From Halorussus caseinilyticus (GTDB taxonomy: Archaea > Halobacteriota > Halobacteria > Halobacteriales > Haladaptataceae), in NCBI RefSeq assembly GCF_029338395.1, contig NZ_CP119809.1, forward strand, positions 1,612,001-1,676,000: a DNA stretch of 64,000 nucleotides. Direction: 5' to 3'. Below, piece after piece: positions 17,986 through 27,474 of the stretch; position 1 is the first letter of the stretch, and each line of letters starts with the position of its first letter. Position numbers and translations under genes: made by a program. Under the pieces are notes generated by a model, which searched no databases, was not told where the DNA came from, and was given only the letters and a program-made list of their open reading frames with translations.

Positions 17986-18339
17986 CTAGTTCTCTGACAC
18001 GCTACAACACACTTTGCAGTCGGAGCAGGTACACTCGTAGCTACAGTGGTCGTAATCGTCCTCGCAATTGGCGCGACAGTTCTCCTTGCAGTAGGACGCG
18101 CAGTATTCCGCGTCGTTGGCCTTGAGTCCTTCATCGTTCCCGAGCGACAACTCGAGTTCGAGGAACTGCTTGTGGGTCGGGTTCTCGACAGTCTCGACTT
18201 TCTCACCGTCCCGAACGACGTGGAGCGTGTCGATGCCCTCGACCTGCCCTTTCGGGACAGTTCGTCCTTGGACCGAACCGATGCTAATTGCCGCCATACC
18301 ACTCGCAGCGAGTGATTTGAGTAGTTTTCGTCGTTGCAT
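17986..18339 (-). CDS. Small exported cysteine-rich protein, family member 4
   Basis: 117 residues. MQRRKLLKSLAASGMAAISIGSVQG signal, family middle domain (IDTLHVVRDGEKVETVENPTHKQFLELELSL) and a tail with ten cysteines (CASYC, C, C, C, C, CTC, C, CC), again an even number and none elsewhere. It lacks the LVTP lead-in of the others (KANDAEYC instead). Predicted secreted and disulfide-bonded; function unknown. A very AT-rich promoter region lies at 18347-18372. Confidence 0.8.
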   Translation of the reverse strand: MQRRKLLKSLAASGMAAISIGSVQGRTVPKGQVEGIDTLHVVRDGEKVETVENPTHKQFLELELSLGNDEGLKANDAEYCASYCKENCRANCEDDYDHCSYECTCSDCKVCCSVSEN

Positions 18340-18650
18340 CGCAATTTAACATTATGTTAATGTATAATTAATGTTTTGACTAGATAGTCACTTTAGCTTA
18401 TAAGGTATATTACCCTATCAGTAGCTATCCCGTCGTCACGATAGCCCGGTCGTCAAACCGATAGACCACCACGGCCGGGCAACTTAGTGCGAGCAACCTT
18501 TACGCCTACTAAACAATCAAAAAAGTTCTTTAACAATTGAAAAAGTTGCTGTGACGACGAGGGAGGACTGCGGGCGTGGGCGTCGCGCTCGCTCGGTCAC
18601 TGCGTTCCCTCGCTCGCCGACTGGCGACCCGGCGGCAGGACGGGTCGGCG
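18340..18650. promoter_or_regulatory. AT-rich promoter zone and GC-rich spacer
   Basis: Bases 18340-18420 are strongly AT-rich. tataattaat at 18363-18372, 24-33 bases before the ATG at 18339, is the likely TATA box of cysteine-rich gene 4. An imperfect inverted repeat (agcccggtcgt..acggccgggc, about 18442-18482) follows. A second AT-rich piece lies at 18510-18550 and a GC-rich spacer at 18551-18650 runs up to the MaoC stop. No gene seen. Confidence 0.5.
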
Positions 18651-19124
18651 CTACTGGTTCGCTTTCTTCAGTGACAGGACGGTTCGGTCGAACTCGCAGA
18701 CCAGCAACTCCTCGCCGTCGTCGTCCTTGCGGTTGACCGCGAACGCCTCGACGTGCATCGTCACGACGCCGCGTTCGCCGTCGGAAGTCTCGCGCTTGTC
18801 GGTCACGGTCGATTGGGCGCGGATGGTGTCGCCGTGGAACACCGGGTTGGGATGCTCCACCTCGTCGTAACTGAGGTTGGCGACGATGGTGCCGTCGGTG
18901 GTGTCCGGAATCGAGACGCCCACGGCGAGACTCATGGTGTAGAGTCCGTTGACCAACCGCTCGCCGAACTGGGTGTCCTCGGCGAAGTCGGCGTCGAGGT
19001 GGAGCGGTTGCTGGTTCATCGTCATGTCGCAGAACTGCTGGTTGTCGCTCTCGCTTATCGTTCGGCGCTTGTCGTGTTCGATTGTCTGGCCGACCTCGAA
19101 CTCCTCGTAGTAAAGACCACTCAT
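18651..19124 (-). CDS. MaoC-like (R)-specific enoyl-CoA hydratase family protein
   Basis: 157 residues from the ATG at 19124 (MSGLYYEEFEVGQTIEH). Single hot-dog domain with the hydratase-2 region: SESDNQQFCDMTMNQQPLHLDADFAEDTQFGERLVNG (Asp/His dyad region near residues 40-50) and NPVFHGDTIRAQSTV. It would hydrate a trans-2-enoyl-CoA, or act on a related CoA ester. It lies near a CitE-like lyase (19883) and glutamate dehydrogenases, which hints at CoA-ester carbon metabolism such as the haloarchaeal methylaspartate cycle, but it is shorter than the two-domain mesaconyl-CoA hydratase. Confidence 0.85.
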   Translation of the reverse strand: MSGLYYEEFEVGQTIEHDKRRTISESDNQQFCDMTMNQQPLHLDADFAEDTQFGERLVNGLYTMSLAVGVSIPDTTDGTIVANLSYDEVEHPNPVFHGDTIRAQSTVTDKRETSDGERGVVTMHVEAFAVNRKDDDGEELLVCEFDRTVLSLKKANQ

Positions 19125-19284
19125 GAGCGAACCGTCGGCGCGTCGGGCCAAAAATCCCGCCGATTTCGGGTGAGACCCCGCCGTCGTCGGGTTTCAGGCC
19201 GCGCCTGAGACTCGGTAAGGAGCACATAACAAAGGGTAACACGCGAGTAACACTGTTTGCAGTCAGTCACAGTCGAGGCTTACG

Positions 19285-19860
19285 ATGTCCGAAGACCGAA
19301 GTCGGTTCGAGTGGGCGCGACCGCAGACAGGGGAAGAGCGGGTCTGCTCTGGCACTGGCCGGAACGCGGCGCGAGGGACGCCGCAGGGCTTGACGCCCTC
19401 GGCCGGTGGGTCGGACGCACGCGAGGCGACGGGCCGACGGCGTACGCGTCCGACGAGGGCAGACGCGCGTGACAGGCGTGTGACCGCCGCGGACGGCCGA
19501 CTTGCGACTTCGGAGCGGCCGCGGGTTCGATTCCGGTTTCGGTGCGCTGGTTCGGCCGAAACCGCGCCCGCGGTCCGCGACGGGACGGTGTTTCTCGACT
19601 GTGCGAGCGACTGCACGCACGCGTTCGACGGTGGGACTGGGACGGTCCTCGCATTCGACGCCGCGACCGGCGACCACCGGTGGGAGTTCGGGACCGACGC
19701 AGGGAACGTCGACGCGATAGACAGGGAAGAGGGAACGGTACTGTGGTGGTGCCGGGCGGACGACGCCGCGGTCGCACCCGTGACCGCCTCGGGTGGGACG
19801 CGCACGTGACCGACTGCGGCGCGGCCGTCACTGCGCTTTCGTTTTCGGAATAGTTGAACC
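19285..19860 (+). pseudogene. Degraded PQQ-type beta-propeller gene fragment
   Basis: The frame from 19285 to 19809 is open, but its first half (Arg/Pro-rich) looks non-coding. From about 19530 a propeller-blade pattern appears: AETAPAVRDGTVFLDCASDCTHAFDGGTGTVLAFDAATGDHRWEFGTDAGNVDAIDREEGTVLWWC split by odd residues. This matches the repeating PQQ-like blade (TVADGTVY..ALDAATG..W). A short extra piece continues in another frame to about 19852. I read it as a remnant of a larger secreted beta-propeller protein; a functional short protein is less likely. Confidence 0.5.
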
Positions 19861-19882
19861 GTCGGAGCGCGTCGTCTCGAAC

Positions 19883-20755
19883 ATGCCACGACGAAGCGTG
19901 ATGTTCACGCCGGGCGACCGCCCGGAGATGATGCGCAAAGCGCCGAGTGCCGGGGCCGACGTAATCGTCTTCGACTTGGAAGACGCGGTGGCTCCCCCGA
20001 ACAAGGACGAGGCCCGCGCCGCGGTGCGGGAGGTTCTCGCCGACCCCGACTTCTCGCCGGACTGCGAGGTCTGTGTCCGGGTGAACCCGGCCGGAATCGC
20101 CGCGGACGACGACCTTCACGGCGTCTTCGGAAACGGGAAAGCGGCCCGCAACGCCGCCGAGACCCTCGACGCGGTGATGCTCCCGAAGACCGAAGACGCC
20201 GAGGACGCCGAGACGCTGGCCGACCTGCTGGCCGAACGAGACGCCGAGGTGCCGATTCTCGCGCTGGTCGAGACGGCCGCCGGGATTCTGGCCGCCGAGG
20301 AGATTGCGGCGGTCCCCGACGTGGACGCCCTCGTCTTCGGCGCGGAGGACCTCGCGGCCGACATCGGCGCGACCCGGACCGACGAGGGCACCGAAGTCCT
20401 CCACGCGCGCGAGCAGGTGGTCCTCGCGGCCAGCGCCGCCGACGTGGACGCCATCGACACGGTGTACACCGACATCGAGGACGCCGAGGGCCTGCACGAG
20501 GAGACCGAGTTCGCAATCCAACTGGGCTACGACGGCAAGATGGCGATTCACCCAGCGCAGGTCGCTCCAATCAACGAGTCGTTCACGCCCGACCCCGAAC
20601 GCGTCGAGTGGGCCGAGCGAGTGCTGGAAGCGAAACGCGACGCCGACGCCGAGGGCCGCGGCGTCTTCCGGGTGGACGGCGAGATGATAGATGCGCCCCT
20701 GATTTCGCAGGCAGAACGAGTGCTGGCGTACGCCGAGGCGTCCGACGAGAAGTAG
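19883..20755 (+). CDS. HpcH/HpaI aldolase / citrate lyase beta (CitE)-like protein
   Basis: 290 residues from the ATG at 19883 (MPRRSVMFTPGDRPEMMRKA). CitE-family landmarks: DVIVFDLEDAVAPPNKDEARAAV (metal-binding DLED), VRVNPAGI, MLPKTEDAED, ILALVETAAGILAAEEIA (catalytic Glu region), LVFGAEDLAADIG and GKMAIHPAQV. Such enzymes act on malyl-CoA or beta-methylmalyl-CoA as lyases or thioesterases. With the glutamate dehydrogenases next door this fits, but does not prove, the methylaspartate cycle. An upstream frame extension from 19793 is not conserved-looking. Confidence 0.88.
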   Translation: MPRRSVMFTPGDRPEMMRKAPSAGADVIVFDLEDAVAPPNKDEARAAVREVLADPDFSPDCEVCVRVNPAGIAADDDLHGVFGNGKAARNAAETLDAVMLPKTEDAEDAETLADLLAERDAEVPILALVETAAGILAAEEIAAVPDVDALVFGAEDLAADIGATRTDEGTEVLHAREQVVLAASAADVDAIDTVYTDIEDAEGLHEETEFAIQLGYDGKMAIHPAQVAPINESFTPDPERVEWAERVLEAKRDADAEGRGVFRVDGEMIDAPLISQAERVLAYAEASDEK

Positions 20756-20782
20756 GACGAACCGAGCGTCAGCGACGAATTT

Positions 20783-22084
20783 TCAGGGCCAGAGACCGCG
20801 GGTCTCTTTCGCCTCGGCGATGCGCGAGAGCGCGACGACGTAGGCGGCGTCTCGCCAACTCACGTCGCGGGCCTCGACTTCCGAGCGCACCTCGTCCCAC
20901 GCCGAGAGCATGTGCTTCTCGAGTTCGTCGTTGACGCGTTCGAGCGACCACTGGCGGCGGTTGATGTCCTGCAACCACTCGAAGTACGAGACGGTGACGC
21001 CGCCCGCGTTGGCGAGGATGTCCGGGATGACTTCGACGCCGTTCTCTTCGAGGATTTCGTCGGCCGCGAACGTGGTCGGGCCGTTCGCGCCCTCGACGAC
21101 GACATCGGCCTGCACGTCGTCGGCGTTCTCGGCGGTGACGACGTTGCCGATAGCGGCCGGAATCAGCACGTCCACGTCGAGTTCGAGAATCTTCTCGTTC
21201 GAGAGCTTCTCGGGCGCGTCGTGGGTCATCACGGCCTCGGGTTCCTCTTCGTGAGAGGGGACCGCGTGGGTGTCCAGACCGTCGGGGTCGTAGATGGCCC
21301 CGTTCACGTCGCTGACCGCGACGACGTTCGCGCCCCAGTCGTCGAGCAGACGGGCGGCGTTCGCACCGACCGAACCGAATCCCTGCACGGCGACGGTGGT
21401 GTCTTCGAGGTCGTAGTCGTAGTAGTCGGCCGCCTCGCGTGCGACGATTGCGACCGAGCGACCGGGTGCCTCCTCGCGGCCCTCGCTCCCGCCGACGACG
21501 GGCGGTTTACCCGTGACGACGCCGGGGATGGTCTCGCCCTCCTGCATCGAGTAGGCGTCCATGAACCACGCCATCGTCTGGGCGTCGGTCCCCATGTCGG
21601 GCGCGGGGATGTCTTTTTTCGGACCGACGAACTTGCGGAGTTCCTCGGCGAACCGCCGGGTCAGACGCTCCTTCTCGTCGCCGCTCAGGTCCTTCGGGTC
21701 CACCACGATGCCGCCCTTCCCGCCGCCGAACGGCAGGTCCATCACCGCGCACTTCCACGTCATCCACATCGAGAGACCGACACACTCCTCCTCGTTGACG
21801 TGCGGGTGGAAGCGCAGGCCGCCCTTGTAGGGACCGCGCACGTCGTCGTGTTGGGAACGATAGCCCGTGTACACCTCGACGGACCCGTCGTCGCGTTCGA
21901 GCGGAACCGCGACTCGGTGGACCTTCGTCGGGTGCTTGAGTCGCTCGATGACGCCCTCGTCCACGTCGAGGTGGGCCGCGGCGTGTTCGAGTTGCCGACG
22001 GGCCGTTTCGAGTGCGGACTCGGGTTGGTCGGTCTCTTCGTCGTTACCCTGCTTTTCCGTGGTTTCGACAGTTCCTGAAGGCAT
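20783..22084 (-). CDS. Glu/Leu/Phe/Val-type glutamate dehydrogenase (copy 1)
   Basis: 433 residues. Substrate region [27 protein letters not shown] with the catalytic lysine, [10 protein letters not shown], Rossmann motif [17 protein letters not shown], and C-terminal [17 protein letters not shown]. Converts glutamate to 2-oxoglutarate with NAD(P). Its N-terminal extension (about 30 acidic residues) is longer than in the second copy. It is divergent from copy 2 (22401) across a 316-base gap and clearly paralogous to it. Confidence 0.93.
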   Translation of the reverse strand: MPSGTVETTEKQGNDEETDQPESALETARRQLEHAAAHLDVDEGVIERLKHPTKVHRVAVPLERDDGSVEVYTGYRSQHDDVRGPYKGGLRFHPHVNEEECVGLSMWMTWKCAVMDLPFGGGKGGIVVDPKDLSGDEKERLTRRFAEELRKFVGPKKDIPAPDMGTDAQTMAWFMDAYSMQEGETIPGVVTGKPPVVGGSEGREEAPGRSVAIVAREAADYYDYDLEDTTVAVQGFGSVGANAARLLDDWGANVVAVSDVNGAIYDPDGLDTHAVPSHEEEPEAVMTHDAPEKLSNEKILELDVDVLIPAAIGNVVTAENADDVQADVVVEGANGPTTFAADEILEENGVEVIPDILANAGGVTVSYFEWLQDINRRQWSLERVNDELEKHMLSAWDEVRSEVEARDVSWRDAAYVVALSRIAEAKETRGLWP

Positions 22085-22400
22085 GGTGTATCGTCACGTC
22101 GGCGGCGACTCGCACGTCGCGTCTCCGCTCTCCCGCACCGGCGAGAGAGTCCCCCGAGACCGACGCGAGTCGTCACGGCGACGCATCGTAGGCGTAGATT
22201 CCCGTAGTCGCATAAAATATTAATGTTATAGACTCATCTTAGGTCCTTATACACATACTTACACATCTCCGAGGATGGGGGATAGGTTAGACAAAATCGG
22301 CCGTCTGCGGCCGAACGACGCCGCGAACGACCGTTCCAGTTTCGGAAACTGTATGAGTGGCTACGGCAAATCTGTAACGCGACGAGAGAATTTACCACCC
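22085..22400. promoter_or_regulatory. Divergent promoter region between two glutamate dehydrogenase genes
   Basis: A 316-base gap between divergent paralogues. An AT-rich core (aaaatattaatgttatag) at about 22214-22231 sits far from both starts, implying leaders on at least one mRNA or another regulator site. A second AT-rich stretch (agagaatttacc) lies just before copy 2. No small gene is evident; the frame open to 22275 upstream of copy 2 does not look like protein. Confidence 0.4.
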
Positions 22401-23657
22401 ATGTCCGAGCAAGCAAATCCCTTCGAGAGCCTCCAAGAACAGATAGACGACGCGTCGGAATACATGAGCGTCTCCGACGACGTTATCGAGCGACTCAAAC
22501 ATCCCGAGCGCGTTCTGGAGACGAACCTCTCGGTCGAGATGGACGACGGCGACGTAGAAGTGTTCAAGGCGTTCCGGTCGGAGTTCAACGGCGACCGCGG
22601 CCCGTACAAAGGCGGCATCCGCTACCACCCCGGCGTCAACCGCGACGAGGTGAAAGCCCTCTCGGGGTGGATGGTCTACAAGTGCGCCGTCGTGGACATC
22701 CCCTACGGCGGCGGGAAAGGCGGCATCGTCATCGAACCCGACGACTACAGCGAGGGCGAACTCGAACGCATCACTCGGTCGTTCGCCAAGGAACTGCGTC
22801 CGTTCATCGGCGTGGACAAGGACATCCCCGCGCCCGACGTGAACACGGGCCAGCGCGAGATGAACTGGATTAAGGACACCTACGAGACGCTGGAGAACAC
22901 GACCGAACCCGGCGTCATCACGGGCAAGTCCCCCGACAGCGGCGGGAGCGCGGGCCGCGTCGAAGCGACCGGTCGCTCGACCATGCTCACCGCCCGCGAA
23001 GCGTTCGACTACCTCGACCGTGACATGGAAGGCGCGTCCGTCGCGGTGCAGGGCTACGGAAACGCCGGGTGGATTGCCGCGAAACTCATCCACGAACTCG
23101 GCGCGAACGTCGTCGCTGTGTCGGACTCCAGCGGTGCCGTCTACAACGAGGACGGTTTCGACCCCGTGGACGTGAAGAGCCACAAGAACGAGACCGGAAG
23201 CGTCACCGGCTACCACGGTGCCGACGAGGAGTTCTCGAACGACGACCTGCTCACCCTCGACGTGGACCTGCTGGTGCCCGCGGCCCTCGAAAACGCCATC
23301 GACGGTGACCTCGCCGAGGACGTGCGGGCCGATGTCGTCGTCGAGGCCGCGAACGGGCCGCTCACGCCCGAGGCCGACGACGTACTGCGCGACACCGACA
23401 CCTACGTCTTCCCGGACATCCTCGCCAACGCGGGCGGCGTGACGGTCTCGTACTTCGAGTGGGTCCAGAACCGCCAGCGGTTCTCGTGGACCGAAGAGCG
23501 CGTCAACGAGGAACTCGAACGCATCATCACCGACGCCTTCGACAATCTGGTCGAGACCTACGAGGAGACGGGTGCGCCCAACATGCGCACCGCCGCTTAC
23601 GTGGTCGCCATCCAGCGCGTCGTAGACGCCTACGACGAGAGCGGCAACTGGCCCTGA
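22401..23657 (+). CDS. Glu/Leu/Phe/Val-type glutamate dehydrogenase (copy 2)
   Basis: 418 residues from the ATG at 22401 ([22 protein letters not shown]). Same motifs as copy 1: [54 protein letters not shown] and [18 protein letters not shown]. The Rossmann glycine pattern GYGNAG differs from GFGSVG in copy 1, possibly a different cofactor or regulation. The two copies probably serve catabolic and anabolic directions. Confidence 0.93.
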   Translation: MSEQANPFESLQEQIDDASEYMSVSDDVIERLKHPERVLETNLSVEMDDGDVEVFKAFRSEFNGDRGPYKGGIRYHPGVNRDEVKALSGWMVYKCAVVDIPYGGGKGGIVIEPDDYSEGELERITRSFAKELRPFIGVDKDIPAPDVNTGQREMNWIKDTYETLENTTEPGVITGKSPDSGGSAGRVEATGRSTMLTAREAFDYLDRDMEGASVAVQGYGNAGWIAAKLIHELGANVVAVSDSSGAVYNEDGFDPVDVKSHKNETGSVTGYHGADEEFSNDDLLTLDVDLLVPAALENAIDGDLAEDVRADVVVEAANGPLTPEADDVLRDTDTYVFPDILANAGGVTVSYFEWVQNRQRFSWTEERVNEELERIITDAFDNLVETYEETGAPNMRTAAYVVAIQRVVDAYDESGNWP

Positions 23658-23858
23658 CGCGGCGTCCGAACCGTCAACAGGTTCGAGCGCGTTTTCTTCC
23701 GAAGTAACGTACTTCCCGCCCTCTGACAGTCGTTTCGAGGGATTGCCGTAGAATCCAGCATGAGACCGTTTCGCTCGGATTTAGTCTTATTTTCATTTCT
23801 GATAATGGTATCGGGGTTTTATGTCCTACGTCCGAGAAAAGTTGTTCAGAAGAGAACC

Positions 23859-24446
23859 ATGTTCGACATCGAAGACGGGCGGGCCGACCGCGCACAGGTC
23901 GGCATCGGCACCCTCATTGTGTTTATCGCCATGGTGCTGGTTGCCGCTATCGCGGCGGGCGTCCTCATCAACACTGCGGGCTTCCTCCAAACGAAGTCCG
24001 AGCAAACAGGAGAAGAGTCCACTGCGCAAGTGACCAACCGCGTAACCGTGGTCAGTACGGTCGGAACCGTCGGTAATGACGACTCCGTTCACGGCGTGAA
24101 CATGACCGTCATGAAGAGTTCGGGGTCCGGTGACGTGAACCTCTCGACGGCCACCGTCGAGTGGCTTGGACCCGACGGCGCGGAAATTCTGACGGAAGGT
24201 GACTCGGCCACCGCCGACAACTTCACGGTCTCGGCCATCAAGGACATCGACAACACCCTTCCGGTCCTCGTGAAACAAGGCGACCGATTCCGCGTCACCC
24301 TCGACGCGACGGTCCTGACCGACGGTACGCACGGCCTGCGCGAGAGCGAGGACTTCACGGTCAAAATCGTCACGTCCGCAGGCGCGGTGACGTACCACCA
24401 CAGCGTTCCGCAGACGCTGACCAACAAGCAGGCCGTCCAGTTGTAA
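23859..24446 (+). CDS. Archaellin (archaeal flagellin)
   Basis: 195 residues from the ATG at 23859. The N-terminus has a class III (type IV pilin-like) signal. Cleavage by the prepilin peptidase FlaK/PibD is expected in [10 protein letters not shown] just before the hydrophobic helix ([25 protein letters not shown]). The rest is a Thr/Ser/Val-rich beta domain with Asn-X-Thr/Ser sequons suited to N-glycosylation. Most haloarchaea keep archaellins next to arl/fla assembly genes; none is here, so this is an isolated copy. A signal and size (about 20 kDa) fit archaellin better than a minor pilin. Confidence 0.85.
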   Translation: MFDIEDGRADRAQVGIGTLIVFIAMVLVAAIAAGVLINTAGFLQTKSEQTGEESTAQVTNRVTVVSTVGTVGNDDSVHGVNMTVMKSSGSGDVNLSTATVEWLGPDGAEILTEGDSATADNFTVSAIKDIDNTLPVLVKQGDRFRVTLDATVLTDGTHGLRESEDFTVKIVTSAGAVTYHHSVPQTLTNKQAVQL

Positions 24447-24515
24447 CCCACGTCGCATCTGCGACGGTTCTTTTCTCCTCGACTCCGCCGACGGTTCTTT
24501 TCTCTCTCTTCTCGG

Positions 24516-24551
24516 GCCGAACAGCGCCGTCCGGCGACGGCGCTGTTCGGC
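24516..24551. terminator. Perfect 16-bp hairpin after the archaellin gene
   Basis: Stem gccgaacagcgccgtc, loop cggc, and an exact complementary arm. It lies about 70 bases after the archaellin stop and is preceded by pyrimidine-rich ttttctctctcttctc. A probable transcript end for the plus-strand gene. Confidence 0.6.
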
Positions 24552-24633
24552 CATTTTCGGTGGCCTTTTGGAAATAAAAATATTTCTTAGAGAATGGATA
24601 TTCGTTCCTAGCGTCGGTTCCTCGGACTCGAAC

Positions 24634-24658
24634 GCGCGGGCGGCGACGCCGCCCGCGC
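24634..24658. terminator. GC-rich hairpin after the acyl-CoA dehydrogenase gene
   Basis: An 11-bp perfect stem (gcgcgggcggc / gccgcccgcgc) around a gac loop, 40 bases past the stop at 24698 of the minus-strand gene. AT-rich DNA (aaataaaaatatttc) lies further on at 24571-24585. Confidence 0.45.
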
Positions 24659-24697
24659 GCCCGGACGTTTGCGTCTCGCGCCCGGCGTCGCGCGTCT

Positions 24698-25840
24698 TCA
24701 GAGACCCAACTCGCGCCCGATGACGAGGTGCTGAATCTCGCTGGTCCCCTCGCCGATTTCCATCAGCTTCGCGTCGCGGAAGAACCGCTGGGGCGCGAAG
24801 TCCTCGGTGTAGCCGTAGCCGCCGAGGGTCTGAATCGCGTCCTCGGAGACTTCACGGGCCGCCTCGCTTGCGTCGAGTTTCGCCAGCGCGCTCTCGTGGC
24901 TGACCGACTCGCCTTGGTCGTACTTCCACGCCGCCTTGTGGGTCAGCAGGCGGGCGCGCTCGATTTTGCGGTCCATCGAGACCACCTTGTTCCGGATGGC
25001 GTCGAACTTCGAGATGGGTTGGCCGAACTGCTCGCGTTCCTTGCTGTACTCCTTGGCCGCCTCGTACGCGCCCTGCGCGAGACCCGTCGAGAGCGCCGCG
25101 ATGGAGATTCGGCCGCCGTCCAGCGTCTTCTTGGTCTGGTCCCAACCGTCGCCCTCCTCGCCGAGCAGTCGGTTCTCGGGCAGGCGCACATCCGAGAGCT
25201 TGATTTCGCAGGTCGGCGAGGCGTTCAGCCCCATCTTGTCCCACACCGTCGTCACCTCGAAGCCGTCGTCCTCCTCGGGGTCCACGATGAACGTCGAGAT
25301 GCCGTCGTAGCCCGCGTCGGGGTCCGTGACCGCCTTCACGAGGACCGACCCGGCGACGTTGGCGTTGGTGATGAACTGCTTGGTGCCGTTCAGAACCCAC
25401 TCGTCACCCTCCTTCTCGGCCATTGTGTCCATGTCGCTGGCGTCGGAGCCACTGCTCGGTTCGGTCAGCGCCCACGACCCGAGGTACTCGCCCTCCGCGA
25501 GCGGTTCGAGCCACCGCTCTTTCTGTTCCTCGGTGCCGAACAGTTCGAGGGGCTTCGAGGCCAGCGAGACGTGCGCGGCGTACGAGAGACCGATGGACCC
25601 CGACACCCGGCCGAGTTCCTCGGTCACGAGGGCGTACATCAACTGGTCGCCGCCGAGTCCGCCGTACTCCTCTCCGACGGGGACGCCCATCATGTCGAGG
25701 TCGGCGAGTTGGTCGAAGATTTCCTCGGGGAAGCGGTGTTCGTCCTCTACGTCCTGCGCGATGGGTTCTATCTCCTCGTCACAGAACTCGCGGACGGTGT
25801 CCCGAATCATCCGATGCTCGTCGGGAAGGCTGAAATCCAT
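24698..25840 (-). CDS. Acyl-CoA dehydrogenase
   Basis: 380 residues from the ATG at 25840 (MDFSLPDEHRMIRDTVREF); another ATG two codons upstream is equally possible. Family signatures: LTEPSSGSDASDM (FAD/substrate contact), catalytic base region ALAKLDASEAAREVSEDAIQTLGGYGYTEDFAPQRFFRDAK, and the closing IGEGTSEIQHLVIGREL. Oxidises acyl-CoA to enoyl-CoA with ETF as electron acceptor. Stands alone; no ETF genes nearby. Confidence 0.93.
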   Translation of the reverse strand: MDFSLPDEHRMIRDTVREFCDEEIEPIAQDVEDEHRFPEEIFDQLADLDMMGVPVGEEYGGLGGDQLMYALVTEELGRVSGSIGLSYAAHVSLASKPLELFGTEEQKERWLEPLAEGEYLGSWALTEPSSGSDASDMDTMAEKEGDEWVLNGTKQFITNANVAGSVLVKAVTDPDAGYDGISTFIVDPEEDDGFEVTTVWDKMGLNASPTCEIKLSDVRLPENRLLGEEGDGWDQTKKTLDGGRISIAALSTGLAQGAYEAAKEYSKEREQFGQPISKFDAIRNKVVSMDRKIERARLLTHKAAWKYDQGESVSHESALAKLDASEAAREVSEDAIQTLGGYGYTEDFAPQRFFRDAKLMEIGEGTSEIQHLVIGRELGL

Positions 25841-25983
25841 ACGCAAATTTTGCGGCAGTAGCAGTATAAAATCTCCGAAGCGAGCGACGACGCCGACCGG
25901 CGCGAAGCGACGACAATCGGACCCGTCGAACTATCGAACGGTCATCGAAACGCTGTTATTACAACCGGGCGTAGCCGCGAAAC

Positions 25984-27429
25984 GTGAATCGTCGCACGTC
26001 GTCCAGAGCCGTCCTCGCCGTCGTCGTCTTGGGGTTGGTCCTCTCGCTCGCCGCCGGATTCGTGACCGCTGGCCAGTCGCCCAACCAACGATACGACCGG
26101 TCGGCGGGAGTCGCTCCCACCGCACAGGAACAGGTCGTGGAACCGAGAAGCGGCGTCACCGTCATCACGGCCCAGCGCGGCGACATGCGCGACCTCTCGG
26201 GCGAAATCGTCGCGTTCCGACCCGACGGAACGGTCCTCTACCAGTCCGAGCGCTACAGCACCTACTGGGACGTGGACCCGAGTCCCCGCGGTGACCGGAC
26301 CGTCACCTACGTCGCCACGGAGTGGTTGAACAAATCTGTGTGCGGCGGCGGTCCGATGCTGGCCGACCGGGGGAACTGCCGCCGAAACGTGGTCGAGCGT
26401 CTGAACCTGACCACCGGCGAGCGGACCCGACTCTACAGCTATCGGATGGAGGGGGGCCGGTGGCACGACGTTGACGTTATCAACGACACCCACATCCTCG
26501 TCGGGGACATCGCCAACGAAGCGGTGTTCGTCGTCAACACCTCGTCGGGCATCCGTGAGTGGACGTGGGCCGCCGAGAGCGAACTGCCGATAACCGGCGG
26601 CGGCGACTACAGGAAAGACTGGGTCCACCTCAACGACGTGGAGTACCTTCACGACGGCCGAATCATGGTAGACCTCCGGAATCAGGACAAGGTGGCCTTC
26701 CTGAACCGGACGGGCATCGTGGAGAACTGGACGCTCGGAACCGACGACGACTACGACGTGCTTCGGGAACAGCACAACCCCGACTACATCCCCGCCTCGG
26801 AGGGCGGTCCTGCCGTCGTCGTCGCCGACTCCGAGAACGACCGGGTGGTGGAGTACCAGCGTGAAGGCGGCGAGTGGACTCGGACGTGGGTGTGGTCCGA
26901 CGACGAGATGCAGTGGTCGCGGGACGCCGACCGCCTGCCCGACGGTAACACCCTCGTCACCGACACCATCGGCGACCGAGTGTTCGAGGTGAACCGCGAG
27001 GGCGAAATCGTCTGGGAGGTTCCAGTAGACCGGGCGTACGAGGCCGAACGCCTCGGCACGGGCGACGAGAGCGCGGGCGGTCCCTCGGCGGCGTCGGCAG
27101 ACCTCGAATCGCGGCGGGCCGAACCGCCGTCGGGTCCGGCCGAGCAGTTCGAGGAGGCGGTCCGCGACGCGGTGCCAATCGAGGTCCAAAACGGACTGCT
27201 CGGCTACTTCTTCCCGTGGTGGATGGGCTTGTACGACGTGTTGGCGACGTTCGCGCTGGTCGTCGCGGTGGCCGTCTGGGGCGGTCTGGAACTCCGGTGG
27301 TCGTCGCTCTCGCTCCCGACGCGAGAGTCGCTCGACACCGACTCGCTCGTCTCGCTCCGGTCGATTCTCGTCCTGACCCTCGTCGCCGCACTGGGCTACG
27401 CCGCGGCGGGCGTCACCGCACTGCTCTGA
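25984..27429 (+). CDS. Arylsulfotransferase (ASST)-like membrane-anchored beta-propeller protein
   Basis: 481 residues from a GTG at 25984. N-terminal hydrophobic signal/anchor (VLAVVVLGLVLSLAAGFVTA). A propeller-like extracellular domain follows with blades such as GEIVAFRPDGTVLYQSE, WHDVDVINDTHILVGD, VHLNDVEYLHDGRIMVDLRNQD and the RLPDGNTLVTDTIGDRVFEVNREGEIVWEV signature seen in ASST-family archaeal proteins. Two C-terminal membrane helices end it. Many Asn-X-Thr/Ser sequons. Sulfotransferase activity is not proven for these archaeal relatives. Confidence 0.8.
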   Translation: MNRRTSSRAVLAVVVLGLVLSLAAGFVTAGQSPNQRYDRSAGVAPTAQEQVVEPRSGVTVITAQRGDMRDLSGEIVAFRPDGTVLYQSERYSTYWDVDPSPRGDRTVTYVATEWLNKSVCGGGPMLADRGNCRRNVVERLNLTTGERTRLYSYRMEGGRWHDVDVINDTHILVGDIANEAVFVVNTSSGIREWTWAAESELPITGGGDYRKDWVHLNDVEYLHDGRIMVDLRNQDKVAFLNRTGIVENWTLGTDDDYDVLREQHNPDYIPASEGGPAVVVADSENDRVVEYQREGGEWTRTWVWSDDEMQWSRDADRLPDGNTLVTDTIGDRVFEVNREGEIVWEVPVDRAYEAERLGTGDESAGGPSAASADLESRRAEPPSGPAEQFEEAVRDAVPIEVQNGLLGYFFPWWMGLYDVLATFALVVAVAVWGGLELRWSSLSLPTRESLDTDSLVSLRSILVLTLVAALGYAAAGVTALL

Positions 27430-27474
27430 GTCGGGCAAGTGGCTTTTTGAGGGCCGGACGCTTAGTCGCCTCCG

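Noticed and set aside
18442-18482. Imperfect hairpin agcccggtcgt..acggccgggc considered as a tRNA-like or riboswitch structure
   Set aside because: No further arms or conserved loop; more likely a terminator or chance dyad.
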